Positions 11,953-24,419 of a stretch of DNA of 64,000 nucleotides are shown in pieces. The notes under the pieces are model-generated. The model was not told where the DNA came from. It saw nothing but the letters and a program-made list of their open reading frames with translations, and made no database searches. The position numbers and the translations under genes were made by a program. Each line of letters begins with the position of its first letter. Within the stretch, counting starts at the first letter, position 1. The stretch comes from Panagrolaimus kolymaensis (Eukaryota; Nematoda; Chromadorea; Rhabditida; Panagrolaimidae), in assembly GCA_028622995.1 (NCBI GenBank), contig JAJQJQ010000005.1, forward strand, positions 2,852,001 through 2,916,000. The letters are read 5' to 3'.

Positions 11953-12251
11953 TTGGTATTAACTGTTAATTCAATTTTCATACTGTTTTATAATTGTTTC
12001 TTTGTTGTTGATTTAAAATAAATATTTATGTATCTTGGGATTTTATTGTTTGCGATAATAAAATATGGCTTTCGACTGCCATGAAATTAATGTAAGTTTT
12101 TTGCATCTAGCTTGCAAAAAATTCAAAAAGGATAAAGTTAAAAATTTGCATTATTATTACACTAGTAAGTTGAAGTTAAGCAGAAGTACTAACAAAACGT
12201 TTGCGATAATCATTCAATGGCTTTTATGATAACAGTGAAGTTTAGATATTC

Positions 12252-12952
12252 CACTCACAGAAAAAAAGTACCTTTATCATCCAAAAACTTGGACAAAATT
12301 GGCTTTTCAAAAGATAGCCCGGTATTCACATGTCAAAGTCCCAATTGGACCAAATAATCCTCTATTATGCCGATAGTTTCTAAAAACTTGGACAAAATTG
12401 AAAAAATTTGGGCAAAAAAATTTTTTTGTTTGCGACCGCCAATATATTTTTTATATGAGTTTTTCCAAATTTAGAATTTGAACATCCAAAATTTATAAGC
12501 TTTTATTGAAGCATTCGGTCAAGCAATAAATTAGCCAGCCGATACCGAAGCATAGTCATCAATCGTGGTACTTTTCCTTGTCTACCAACCCCCTTCAGTT
12601 GAACAAAAATATCGACTGAAGAGTGCTGGCACAATGAATAGTCACACCATTAATAGTCATGCAGCCATCATCAGAAATAACTAAATCGGTATACGCATGA
12701 AGCAACCAAAACTTGAACCTATATGAATACGCTAAAACGAAAAAATGATGAATTGAAATAGGCCTCCAGACAACCAAAGAAAAAGTTTCGTCTCATTTTA
12801 TTTGGACCACTTTGTCTAATAAGATAGTCACTATGACTTGTCCATCAAAAGTTGACAATATGTACACAAAAATGCCGAAAACAACTTTTAAAGTCGTAAA
12901 AAAACGGGTCCATCAAATTCCAAAAAAGTATTGGACATTTTTTCTGTGAGTG
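12252..12952. mobile_element. DNA-transposon remnant with terminal inverted repeats
   Basis: The left end CACTCACAGAAAAAAAGT and the right end are inverted copies (15 of the outer 16 bases match), about 700 bp apart. Internal sequence repeats CAAAAACTTGGACAAAATT-like phrases near the left end. A minus-strand frame at 12595-12777 hints at a decayed transposase but is broken and too short to assign. The target duplication is unclear (TC on both sides). The remainder of 11953-13115 has no gene; an AATAAA at about 12018 probably serves the kinase gene. Confidence 0.65.
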
Positions 12953-13115
12953 TCAAACTAATGAAAAAAGAAAGAGGAACGAAATATTTTTAAGTTGCTT
13001 ATCTCCAAATGAAGCTACCACATGTCCCAATAAACCCAAAATGCTAAAATTTTACAGTATTTATTTACTTGTCAACAAAACAAAACAAAGGAAAGCTTAA
13101 ATTAAAACAAAATAT

Positions 13116-14051
13116 TTAAAGAGAATAAGCAGTTCCTTCTAGAGCATATTGGGATGAGTAACCAGCAGCATGTTCACGAAGGTTTCCTTGGGTGCCATTT
13201 CCAATAGTTATACGAGAACCATATGGAGTGTTTTTAATTGCGGTGACGACATTGGATTGTTGATCATAAGGAGTTCCAGATGCATATTGTTGTTGTTTTT
13301 GGCCATAAAGAGCAGAACTTCCAGCGCCATATGATGATGGAGCATAATACCAAGCTTTTTTGCCATCAAAGATAACACCACGATTAGCATCATAAAAAGC
13401 AGGCTTGACATAATATTGAGCTTGAATATCTGCTGGAGCTTCACCACGGTAGCCATAACCAGCACCAAGATATTGGTTTTGTTGTTGACCAGCTTGATAT
13501 TGAGCACCAGCAGCATATTGACCAAGTTGATATTGCTGACCACCAGGTTGTCCAGCTTGATATTGGTAAGCACCACCGGGTTGACCTTGCCATTGGCCAC
13601 CATGTTGAGCAGCTTGATATTGAGCACCAGCAGCATATTGACCAGGTTGATACTGTTGACCAGCTTGATATTGACCGGGTTGGACTTGCCATTGACCACC
13701 TAAAAATAGAAAGCATGAAAAGAAAAAAGAAAGTTTAAAAAATAATACATACCTTCGTGAGAAGCACATGATAAGAATTCACGGAAAACACATTTGGCAA
13801 TTAGATGAGTGACATTGGTGGTACAGCTTTTCGAGTAGGGAACAAAGATTATCTTCACCAGGACTTTGTGCTTGAACGAGTTGATAAAGATTGAGAATCG
13901 AAGCTTTGATTTGATTGAAGTCAGCTTGAGGCATTGATGAATGTATTGCAGCTTCTTCATAGAAGGCAAAGAGCCATTCAATATCCACAGTTTGTGCAGC
14001 CAATTCTTGTACATGATCATTGACTTCATGAGCGGTTAACCAGTTTACCAT
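13116..14051 (-). CDS. Gln/Gly/Tyr/Ala-rich repeat protein
   Basis: The start is at 14051 (MVNWLTAHEVND). The second exon is 13116..13699. Its first ~85 residues are repeats of QYQAGQ, QYAAGAQYQ and QPGGQ type; its C-terminal ~110 residues are non-repetitive and Tyr/Ala/Ser-rich. The first-exon frame reaches a stop at 13779, before the strong GTATGT donor at 13752. Using that donor would need a frameshift. A weaker donor (GTGAAG, exon ending at 13859) joins the two exons in frame and gives 258 residues (exons 13116..13699 and 13859..14051). The N-terminal ~64 residues are acidic-helical and unrecognised. Aromatic/Gln-rich repeats suggest a structural or phase-separating protein, without direct evidence. 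Confidence 0.6.
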
Positions 14052-15078
14052 TAAAAAAACAAATTTGAGAATGTCAAACTTTTTGATGATTGAAGAATTT
14101 TTTTCAAAATGAAAAGCTGCAAAAACAAACAAATAACATGCACTCTGGCGTTCTATGTATTTCCTACACTTTCGTTGATACGGTAAAGAAAGCACGAATT
14201 TAAAAAAAATTGATTAGTTTTACTTTTTTTCTCGAATTTATGGTAGTTGTCGCTCTGACTTTGGCAGTAGATCAATGTACACTGATGTTAGCCATATTCC
14301 CGTACTCCATTCGTTATTGAGGATTACATAAGAAGTAAATAAAAAATATAAATTTTGAAGGTAAAAGCTTAATCTTAGTTGCAACAACCAAATTCTATCA
14401 TTATAAAAGGGCTTCCTTCTTCTTTTTTCATTGAAGTATGAGTGCATTTTTAAAATTTTTGGAATTAAATGTTAAAAGTAAATTCTTGGGATCGAACTAT
14501 AAAAAAATTTCTTCGCTTTTCTTTTTCTTTGGAAATAGTTTATAAAGAAATTTTTTCAATGGAAAAATTTTATGTAAAAACTGTTTAAAAGTTTAAAGTT
14601 TGTATTAAGCACGTCAAATCGATATGACTACCCGTCTTCAGTCAAAAAGAATGGCATAAAAGGTAAATTCAAATTTATTCGTTGTAAAAAATGTGATGAT
14701 GAAACCAAACCACACATAGGCATGATTGGATGACAATTTTCGAAATTTTGAGCTACATACTTAGGAGCAAAGGTTCCCCCTTTTGTTTTTTTCAAAAAAA
14801 AATTCCTTAATTTTACTTTTAGCAAGCCACAACGACTAAAAAGAACAGCATAAGAAAGAAAGGGAGAAAGAGCTAAATCTATATGAATTTATTGAAAAGC
14901 TATTATTTTATAGTGAACCAATTATGCCATTACTTTTTTTTTATTGATTAGCCCGCGCAAACTCTATTATATTGTTTTTTTCTTCAAAAAATAGCATCAA
15001 GCAAAAAAGTTTTAGTTGTTATTAGACTCAGCAGCATTTGCTTCGATAATTTTTAATTTCTTTTTTTCCTTTTCTTCA
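14052..15078. other. Intergenic, no gene recognised
   Basis: Open frames at 14238-14447 and 14628-14825 (minus) lack family features and splice partners. A phrase shared with about 45100 (AACAACCAAATTCTATCA, here near 14380) suggests a dispersed repeat fragment. Confidence 0.4.
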
Positions 15079-16337
15079 ATGGATAGTCAAATGTTTGTAG
15101 GTTCACAATCACTTTCAACTTCTTTCATTTCAATTTATTCAAATCCTCCATCCACTCAAGCTTTTTTATTTCCAGAAAATATTATTTTTTATATAGCAAA
15201 AAATCCAAGTTCCGTAAAAGTATATAACAAACTAATTAAAACATGCAAATACTTTTATTTAAAATCGCAGATTATTACTTTATCTGGACTGGATTTTCTT
15301 TATAACTTTGGTAAAAGTTTAAAAAGGTTTTTTAAGAGTTTTTTTTATTAATAGCGTAAAAATCTGGTAGAGAAATTTTTTTTGGTCATCGGATTTAAAT
15401 TTGAATAAGGAATCCAAAAAAATTGGTTTCCATCGCTAAAAAAATTATTTCTGCATAGCAGACAAAATTGTGATAAATTTAAAAGCTTTACCCTTTTTTT
15501 GGATTTTCATCCAATTTTTCATCGGATAATCAAAAAAATATTTTTCTTCCAAGTCTAAATTTTTCTTCTTCTTAGAGACCGCTTTAAAAATTAATGGAAT
15601 TGAACCATTTACAAAAAAGATGCATAAAATTAAAATAATTCCTAAAAATATTTGGATCGATCATTTTTTTTATTTTTCCCATAAAATTACTGCGTCTTCT
15701 ATAATTCCCAAACTTTATCGATGTGATATAACTAAGTTATTTTTACATAAACAAATTTTAACTTTAAAAGAATTTAAATTAATTGCTACCTGGAATATGG
15801 TAGAATGCTTCTATTTGAGTAATACAATTGTGAAAAATGACGATGGTATTATCGTTCCTATAGAAAACTTTATTGAAAATTGTTTTAATCTTCAAAAATT
15901 TATTTATGTTCATCCTGATGAAGAAGAAAGTCGTTATTCAATCTCATCAAATACAACTATGTATCTTACAACAAAAATTATTCCACATTTTGCAAATTTA
16001 AAATTTTTTATAATGAAACATATTCCAGAAATTTTTAATTTTGAATTATTGGTTAATAGCTTAAAGGTATTTTGAAAAAAATTTGTGCCATTTTAAAATT
16101 AATGTTTAATCTTTTTAGGAACCAATTAAAATTCATATTAATCTTTTTTATGATGTTAATATATCGCAAAATTATAAAGAAAGCATCAAATTATACGGCA
16201 AAAAGCTCATTGAAGAAGGGTTAACAGAAAATATTTCACCCGTTATTACTTTTGATGGGATGAATTCAGATACATGCGCGGCGTTGCGTAACTTAAACCT
16301 CCTTTCTCTAGAACATTTCAACCAACATAATTCTTAA
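15079..16337 (+). CDS. F-box-like nematode-expanded family protein
   Basis: Exons 15079..15310, 15576..16066 and 16119..16337 encode 313 residues; the 265-bp first intron is long for this window. The N terminus has FLFPENIIFYIAKNPSS followed by KLIKTCKYFYLKSQI, the layout of a degenerate F-box. The rest is a leucine-, isoleucine- and asparagine-rich body of repeat-like strands. It resembles the product of 3187-3917 in style, and both look like members of a rapidly evolving family. Recruitment to an SCF ubiquitin ligase is only an inference. Confidence 0.7.
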
Positions 16338-16501
16338 ATAAAGCTGCTTATGGTTCTTCCAAATAAATTACTAATCTTTTTACAGTGAACGAAGATCATA
16401 TTTAAACAGCAAATCCAAACTCGCTTTTCAAAAAAAATACCCTTCTTTTTTAATGCTTTTTGTCACTTTTTTTATGCCATTGTCTTTTTTTTTTATAATC
16501 A

Positions 16502-16529
16502 TTCTCGCGGCCCGAAGGGCCGCCGAGAA
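16502..16529. repeat. GC-rich palindrome (long hairpin)
   Basis: TTCTC-GCGGCCC-GAA-GGGCCGC-C-GAGAA: 12 paired bases around a 3-base loop with one bulged C, in otherwise AT-rich DNA. The GGGCC/GGCCC core recurs at 45221 and 45572. The rest of 16338-16854 shows no gene. Confidence 0.7.
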
Positions 16530-16854
16530 AATGATTTAAATGTGTTAATGAAATTTTACATGTATACAAATTTTCACTATTTTTTCTTTCCCTTGATTTT
16601 TTTCTCTTGCATGCGTAAGCGAAAACAAAAAATTTGCATAGAAGCGTGGATGTACGAACGCACAGACAATGAAAATTGAGAGAAAAAAAAATGCAAAAAT
16701 GAGATGTCAAATTTTTTTTATTCCATTGTTGCAAAACTTGTGAAACAACTCAAACGAACGTTTTTGTTGCTGTTCTCATTTTCTTGTATGAAAAATACAT
16801 ATTTCTGTTGCTTGACTGGCGTTTTTTCTTCTTTTGAATTCTAATTTCTTTTCA

Positions 16855-17732
16855 ATGGCATCTCAACCTCCACCTCCTCCGCCATCTGGTGTTCGAAAGC
16901 TCAATGATAATAAAGCTGGTGAACCAACATTTCAAATGAAAATTGAACCTGATACTGCTTTATCATTCCGTGCTCCATCTGGTGGATTTGTTATTGCACC
17001 AAATAGTTATGATCAAAAGAATGTTCTCACTTTGGAACTTAAAATTACAAATACAACTAAAACTCGACAAACTTATAAGGTTGGTTTATTTTTCTTTTTT
17101 GAAGTTTTGTTGTTGTTTTTGATTATTCATATGGTTGTATTCATTGGTTGTCACATAAGCTTAGATAAAATTTGTTATAAGTCAAAGAAATGTTTCTTGA
17201 TTGATAGTTTTAGGCTAACAAAGCTAATCTAAAATTATTCATGTTCATCTTTTATCTTCATATGCTTTAACATTCATTATTTTTCAGGTCAAATGTACAA
17301 ACAATGAAATTTTCCGTGTTCGTCCTCCACTTGGTTTTATAAAACCTGGTGAAACACGTGTTCTTATAGTTTCTTTCCAAGCCACCGTAAGTTTCAATCA
17401 TCTCAAATCTCACAAAATAAAGGCTTATGTTTCAGACCAAGTATCAACCTGAAAATAACAAACATTTCTTTGCAATTTATCATTTCAAAACTGATGATCA
17501 TACAACTCCTGCTCGTCAATTATGGACTGGTCCTATAAAGCTTGAAGGGGTTAAACGAGTTTTGGCATGCTTTGAAAATCCTGATGGTACTCCACTTGTT
17601 ACTGAAAAGAAAGAACAATCTAAACAAAGTTCTATTGAACATCAAATTAACAACATCAACAGCGCAAAGAAGGATCCATCTCAACAAAATTCTGTTGATA
17701 ATAATAACATTGTTGTCAACAAAACTCAATAA
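16855..17732 (+). CDS. MSP-domain (VAP-like) protein without membrane anchor
   Basis: Exons 16855..17079, 17288..17386 and 17436..17732 encode 206 residues. A proline-rich start (PPPPPPSG) leads into an MSP/VAP fold at about residues 28-135: IEPDTALSFRAPSGG, then LTLELKITNTTKTRQTYKVKCTNN, RVRPPLGFIKPGETRVLI, and TKYQPENNKHFFAIYHFK. True VAPs end in a coiled coil and a membrane anchor. Here the tail is polar and N/S/Q-rich with no hydrophobic segment, so it is probably a soluble MSP-domain protein, perhaps sperm or cytoskeletal. The 208-bp first intron is longer than its neighbours. The ATG follows TTTCTTTTCA, a plausible leader acceptor region. Confidence 0.85.
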
Positions 17733-18026
17733 GAAATATGGATGGATGGTGATGGTGATCATGAAAGAAAAGAAACTAATAGAACAGATTACTCGCCCAA
17801 TTTTTTTTGTATTTGAAATTGTATGTATGATTTTAAAATATTTATTTATGTAATTTAATAAAAGGTTCTTAAAAATGTTGTTATGGAAGTTTATTGATGT
17901 AAACAAAAAAGTTTGAAAGCTAGATATTCGGCAAAGTCTTATTCGGGATGGGACTTTTTTTATTTGTGGTTCTTATTTTTTTCAGAAATTTCCAAGTCAT
18001 TGAAATAATATCTTTCAATCTTCGTA
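17733..18026. other. Intergenic, no gene recognised
   Basis: Short spacer between two plus-strand genes, with ATTTAATAAA-type poly(A) signals at about 17856. Nothing else was seen. Confidence 0.5.
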
Positions 18027-21000
18027 ATGGCTCAAAGTTTTCGATCTTTTCTTGAAAATGCTTCAGAAATTTATCAAGCATTCCTTGATGAAAGTATTTT
18101 AGTTGTAAGCTTAATTGGAAAAGATTCAAATGATTGGAAAAAAGCTGATGTTGTTAATAATCTTTGTTATACTTCAGCTTTGATTGGACACATTGATTCA
18201 GATAATCCAGAAATTTTTGTTAGTTTTTAATTAATTAATGTATTAGGAGATTGAGAATATAAAAGAAATTTTTAGATTGAAACTTATTTTGATTCAGCTG
18301 ATAGCGTGCTGTATTTAGTCCTTCATGGAGTTCATGATATTGATACTCAACTTCATTTATTTACTTCTGATGCTTATAAAAACAAGGTATTTCTAATAAT
18401 TAATAATTTATTCTTACTCTAGATTTTAGTCATTTTTCGAGAAATTAGCTAAAGCTGAATATGATGAACTTTCATTATTGCATCTTATATTCTTACTTTC
18501 TCATCTTGTTATTGTTTTGGAGCAAGGAAGATATTTTGATACAACTTTAATGAAAACTTTTACTGATGTTAATCAAATGAGGTTGCTAATTTTCTTTTTA
18601 TGGCTTTTCTCAATCTCATTCATGCAACATTTAGATTGAATGCAAAGGATCAACTTATTGAAGACCTATCTTATAAAGCTCAACTTCCAAAAATGTGGAG
18701 CGAATATGGTCGAATTGCATGTCCACGTTTATGCTTTCTCTTTCCCGAACGTTGCATAAGATACGAGTTACCTGTAAATAAGAAAAAGGAAATCGCAGAA
18801 AAGCTTGAGCAAGGATGGGAAAATCAAATTTTTAATAATTTGAAACATATTCGCATTGTTGATACATCTTTGTAAGCTCAAATTTTTCTTTTTTCACGTT
18901 CTCTTATCTCAGTTTTTAGGATTAATTGCCTTCTGATATTGCCAGAAGAAGTAAGATATGTCCACGTTGTAAAATCTCCAAAAGAAGAACCACGAGATTT
19001 AATTATTGATTTAATTTCAAATTTCTTGGATAATAAACCTACTTCTGCCGAAGAAGGTTTGTATCAAATTTTATTAACTTTCTCAATTTTTAATAAAACC
19101 TTTTAGAACCACGCGAACCCGATTATTGTGGCTTCATTCGATCGTCAATGAAAAATATACTAAAGCATGGAGATCGATTTAAAAATTTTAATTGTTTTCC
19201 AAGTTTAAAAGAATTTATTATTGGTGCTAAAATAACTTATAATTCGTTAATTAAAGATGCAACAGCAATTAAAATAGCTGAATATATTCCTGAATTAGCT
19301 CTTGCCCAATCGTAAGCTTTCATATTCTTTGTATACTTTTTTTTAAAACTAAAGACGCTTTAGAATTGAAACAAGTCATTGGGAACGAGCAATACATAAT
19401 TATCGTCAAAATTGCCAAAGTCATGGAGGATGTTTAACAAAAATTGAGCACATAATTGAACTTGAAAAAGCAATAGAAAGTATTAAAGGCACTGTAGCGG
19501 GTGAAAGCTTGGAGCAAGCAACCAAACAAATAAATGAAGCATGTATATCATTTTGGGAAGACGGACATCAACGATGTGAAACTTTATCCGTTACTGGACA
19601 TTATTGTAAACATAAAATTCATGAAAAGGAATTGGAGCATGATAGTGGATATCGATATACTTCATCATGTAATTGCGGTAAAAATCAATTAACTAGAGTT
19701 GATCCATTTAATTTAAAGGTGAGTTAGTTGAGAAATCAAAGCTTTTGATGCTTCGCTTTTTTTTGTTGATATTTTACCCACTTTTTTTCAGGAAACAAAT
19801 TACGATTTCTTCCGTCAATTTCAATGTTGTATTAACTTGGAATCCCACAAATTCCCCATTTTCATACCAATTCCCACAACTGAAACTATCGGTAATATTA
19901 GCCCTGAAGAAAATGAACGACTTGAAAGTCCAAGAATCAACCGGCGAAGTCCTTCAAAAAGAGCTGTAAGTTTTTCTATTTTTTGAGGTTTTATGTTTAT
20001 CGTTTGCTTTTCTAGAAATCAACAGCTTCTGAATCATCTAAAATTACTGATACTGCAGCATTATCAGGTGAAACAATGGATGAAACTATTGATGATGAAG
20101 AGGAAATAGATGAAGATGATGAAGAAGTGAATAATATATTTGATCGGTTTTTGGATGATGATAAACTAAAAGAATTATTTTTGGATGAAAAGGCTAAAAA
20201 TAATAGTAAAGTTGATGAAGGAGGAACATCTGAGGATAGTGATGAAAAAGACTCAGACAACGACGATGATGATGACGATAGCGAAGAGGATAAGGATATA
20301 GGTAGAGATGGAATTGGAAGCTATTTAGACAATTATGATGAGAACTTAATAGTCGATAAACCCAGAAATATTTCATATGATAGACTTTTAAAACATTATA
20401 AAGGTAATCGAAGCTTTTCGTCAACTTCAGCGTTTAAATTAAAATTTATTTTTAGGCCAATTTATTGAATATTTACCCCATTCGAATGCCCCATCTGGCC
20501 TCCTCCCAGGTTTTCCTTCTTGGGCTTTAACATGTGTTGGAGTATCCAATCGTTATTGTCATCAACGAGGTCTTCGATTACCTAATTTTAAACATGGTTG
20601 TGACTTCTTACTTCCATTAGATATTTATTTAAAAGTTAATTCAAAGAATTGGGAAGATGATATTCGTAGACTTAATCCCAAAATTGATATGAATGCAAGA
20701 AGTCGTCGAAAGCCTTTACCACAAGATGATGAAAAAGAAGGAATGAATTCAGAAAAAATTAAAGTAAGATTTTTTTGGAAATAAAAAATATGAAAAAAAA
20801 ATTTTTTAGTTTTTTATTGGTTTTGATTATGAATGTCCAAGAGGTCATCGAAATTTTATTGAACGACCAAATAAACCTATAAATTCTGAAAAGCGATTGG
20901 GGCCGTTTGCTTATAAGGTTTGTCATTATCTACCTCTCAAATTTTTAATAATAACAAAATTTTAGGACGAGGCTAAAGACCTTCTTGAATCTGATGTCCC

Positions 21001-21331
21001 TATATGGATGCCATGTACATGTCGTCGAAGTCCTTTAGTTGCAGCTCAACTTATGCGACTCCATATTGTTACACCCAAAGCTCCAGTATTAGCTAAATTA
21101 AATATTAAAATTCAACCATCTTCAATTAACCCGAATGGATACTTTTATCCTTGTGAAGAACCATTGGAACTTGAAAACAACAAATATTATATTCTTCGCT
21201 TTCCATTTGCTTATGAAGGTCCTGATGGTTCTATAAATCCACCGAGATCAGCAAAAAGTTGTGGAAAATTATTTAAAAATTGGTTTACTGTTTCTCATCA
21301 AAGGGTTTCATTTAATACTAATAAACTTTGA
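18027..21331 (+). CDS. smg-8: SMG-8 nonsense-mediated decay factor
   Basis: Twelve exons in phase: 18027..18218, 18276..18386, 18430..18581, 18635..18871, 18920..19056, 19107..19311, 19364..19718, 19792..19965, 20016..20403, 20456..20763, 20810..20917 and 20966..21331; 910 residues. The N terminus (ILVVSLIGKDSNDW) matches the G-like fold of SMG8. The middle has the conserved Cys/His block CETLSVTGHYCKHKIH. The C terminus carries the family hallmark GFDYECPRGHR and VPIWMPCTCRRSPLVAAQLMRLHIVTPKAP. SMG8 forms a complex with SMG9 and the SMG1 kinase and restrains UPF1 phosphorylation. An acidic low-complexity insert spans about residues 545-620. The seventh exon could start 9 bases earlier (19355) without changing frame. 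Confidence 0.92.
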
Positions 21332-21718
21332 AAATTTTGTTTATTCCACATTTTTCGGGTATTTGTTTGTTATTTATGAAAAAAACATTTAATAAAATTA
21401 TTTATTTTCATGTTGCATTTAAGTTAATTTCCACAAACGCAAATCCTTTTCAGTTTTGTATTTTTTTAACAAAGTTTTTTGGTTGATATGAATAGGCGAT
21501 AAATCGTTTGAGGAAAGAAACTCCTTTTTTTTCTGCACATACATTAAATAATATTAAGCTTGGAATGATTGATAATCTCGTTTTAATAATGGTGTAGCTT
21601 CAGTGGTTTCTGTATGCTCACTTATTGTTTCCATAACTTCAATAGTTCGAGAATGGCCAACGTCTAAAAAGAATTTTTTATAAGTATTAGAACAGCTAGC
21701 GAGAGCCAATAATAGTCA
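21332..21718. other. Convergent 3' spacer
   Basis: Tail-to-tail spacer between smg-8 (+) and the potassium-channel gene (-). ATTTAATAAAATTA near 21390 is a likely poly(A) signal. No gene was seen. Confidence 0.5.
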
Positions 21719-24419
21719 TTAGGCATCTTTTTTACACTTACAAAGACTATTAAATTCTAATTTATCTGTTTTTACAAACAATGCTCTTGAAAGAGGTGAA
21801 CGTTGTCCATCCTTAAAGCATGCATTCGCACAAAACAAATAAAACCAATCATATTTTAATTCGGGAAATACTATTCGTTTACCATATACTGGAACTTTCT
21901 GCCAATCAGATAATCTTGCGGTAGGATTATCAGTAAAATAAACCATATAATTCTATAAAAAAATGGATACTAAAATTTTTTTACGGTATAAATAAAGACA
22001 AACTTTAACATCATGTGTTCGTTTATAAGGTGGATCCCAAGTTAATTCAATGGTATTTGCATTAAGTTTAGTCGCCAAAATATGTTGTGGACTTAATTGA
22101 GGTTCAGTATATTGCACGAGAAAAACGGGTTTACTTTCACCATAACGTGAAACCGCAGTAATTCGAAACTCATAAAGTGAACAAGATTCGATGGACATAA
22201 TTTCCACTGTATTTCCAGATATTCCTTTGAGTTCACGAGTTCTACTATCTTCTTTGGATTTAGTGTAGTATCTGTAAAAAGAGGAATTTTTATATCAAAA
22301 AAGTGGCCGCCTCGAAAAGAAAATTAAAACTGTTACATTTTTCCACACTTACGATCATCCTTTTTTTACGCTTTTCAGATTTAAAAGAAAAATGAAATAT
22401 CAAAACTTACTTCAGTCGATATCGAATATTATAAGTTACTTCTGAATCAGTTGAAAACGATGGTGCCCATGCAAGCCTAACACTATAAGCCGAAGTTGAA
22501 ACAACTTGACATTCTCTTGGTGGATCAGGTGGTAATCTTGCAAACATAAATTTACCATCGGGTACTAAAATTTTATTTTTTACTTTATTTCACAAAGGTT
22601 TTTAAACTTACAAATATGTGATACTCTCTTCTTTTTCTTTCTTTTGGATGAACGTTTTCTTGAAAGTTCAGAATAATTTCGATGTGCAAAAATCATTCCT
22701 CGAGCAAGTTGAGCGAGTAAACCCGCCATTGCAGCTCGACGTCGACGAGCTTTAGCTTCACGAATCAAATAAAATGGATTATTTGTTTGAAGCTTTCTAC
22801 CGAGATAATGTATTTCTTTGAGATACATTCGACCTACAACATCCATACACATAGTTGTGAGAGTCACGCCTCCAAGTATCACAACCAAGATCGTCATCAT
22901 ATTTTGTGGTTCAGGACGGAAATCACCGAAGCCTAAAAATTAAAATGTTGGCTTAAAATAAAATTAAATCATGCCGGTGTTTTGTTCTATTTTTTGCTTT
23001 TTTCAAAACTTTACTTACCAACAGTTAAAATAGCGATAAAAGTGAAATAAAGCGATTCCAAATAAGTCCATTCTTCCCATCGAGTAATTAATCCAGCTGC
23101 AAGGAAACCATAAAACAACACAAACATAAAAACCACAATGGGTGGAAATCGAACGAGTTTAACCCGATCCAATATTTCTTGTTCATCTTCGCTATCATTA
23201 AATAAATATTTATCTTCTTCCGAGCCTCCATTGGTTTCTTTATTACGATTTTTATATTTTAAATATGATTTCCATATTTTAAAATGATAATGAAAAATAA
23301 ATTCTGTTATAAATTTTGCAATATTTGCAACGGTGATTAAACAAAGTGGAATTCCAATTAAACAATATCCAATTAAAAATAATCGACCCCAAAATGTGAT
23401 GGGACATACGAAACCAAATCCAATGGAAGTTAAGGTTGTGGAAGTAAAAACGATGGCATTAAGAAAATCCCAAGTTGGTGAATCATCTTCAAAGCCATGT
23501 CGAAATAATCGATAGGCTCCAAAGACATCGTCAACATACTAAAAACTTACATAATTAAAATTTTTGTTTCGAGGTAAGAAAGAGGCGATGATAGTAACAG
23601 AATTGGTGGACTAATTTGGATGTTATAGTCGCTAACATTTTTTATTCCATTTTTTTCTTCATTAACTCACCTTTCCAAATTTATCTGTACTCTGTTCGAT
23701 AATTTTTTTAGCTAATTCATTTTCATCCATACCATTCAGCAAATCTTTATTTTTTTGAACCAATTCAAAAACCTGTTCAATATAAGCATCGGAATCTGCA
23801 TGAATTTGGGCTAATTGCTGAGTTTTTGCTTCCCTCATCGGTTCACTTTCAAGCATTTGAAAAGCCCATGCTCCAACAATTAAATATATTATCGATGATA
23901 AAACAAGTATTACATGAAGAGAGAATAATTTGGACTTTACAATTTTCGCATATTCTCTGAAAAAAAAAATTAAATAATGTTTATGGATAGTAATTAAAAA
24001 ATAAAAAATATTGGCAAAAAAAGCTTTACTATCACTAGAAAGAAATGTAATCATTTTTTAAGAATTTTTACTAAAGTTTTGTTACTATCATTTTTTAAAG
24101 TTAATGAAAGTTGCGAAAATACAAAACAAGAAAGATACACTTTAGAATCATCTTTATTATGAATACATTGAGGTGGTACTTGAAGTAATTTGGAGCGATT
24201 TATATCATCTATTAATTTTTGAAATGCATCATCCACACCCATTATTTATTTATTTTTTAGTTTACAGAAAATCAAACAAATACAACAACCCACAATAAAT
24301 AATAATTTTTCCAAATATAAAAAAGGTGAGAAAAAAAAAATAACTTACTGAAGCTTTTGTTTATTGCAACATAATAAAGGCTTAGGACATTCGAGCTTCC
24401 ATTCACCAAAACACTTCAT
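21719..24419 (-). CDS. Two-pore-domain (TWIK-type) potassium channel with C-terminal fibronectin III domains
   Basis: Exons complement(21719..21952, 22004..22271, 22411..22564, 22612..22932, 23019..23538, 23671..23956, 24349..24419); 617 residues. Order: short N terminus; TM1 about 34-59; pore 1 with TSIGFGF (about 157-163); TM2 LFLIGYCLIGIPLCLI; an acidic cytosolic loop; TM3 IVVFMFVLFYGFLAAGLI; pore 2 TVGFGDF (about 291-297); TM4 MMTILVVILGGVTLTT. Both selectivity filters read GFG. After a very basic stretch (RKRSSKRKKKKR), two FN3 repeats follow (about 400-495 and 495-600), with signatures such as VRLAWAPSF, YEFRITAVSRYGES and IELTWDPPY. By topology the FN3 repeats would be cytosolic, which is unusual. 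K2P channels set resting membrane potential. The joining exons are phase-consistent; transcript evidence would settle the fusion. Confidence 0.85.

Noticed and set aside
12595..12777. Transposase gene
   Set aside because: The frame is short, interrupted, and shows no DDE/D motif I could place. It is kept only as part of an inverted-repeat remnant.
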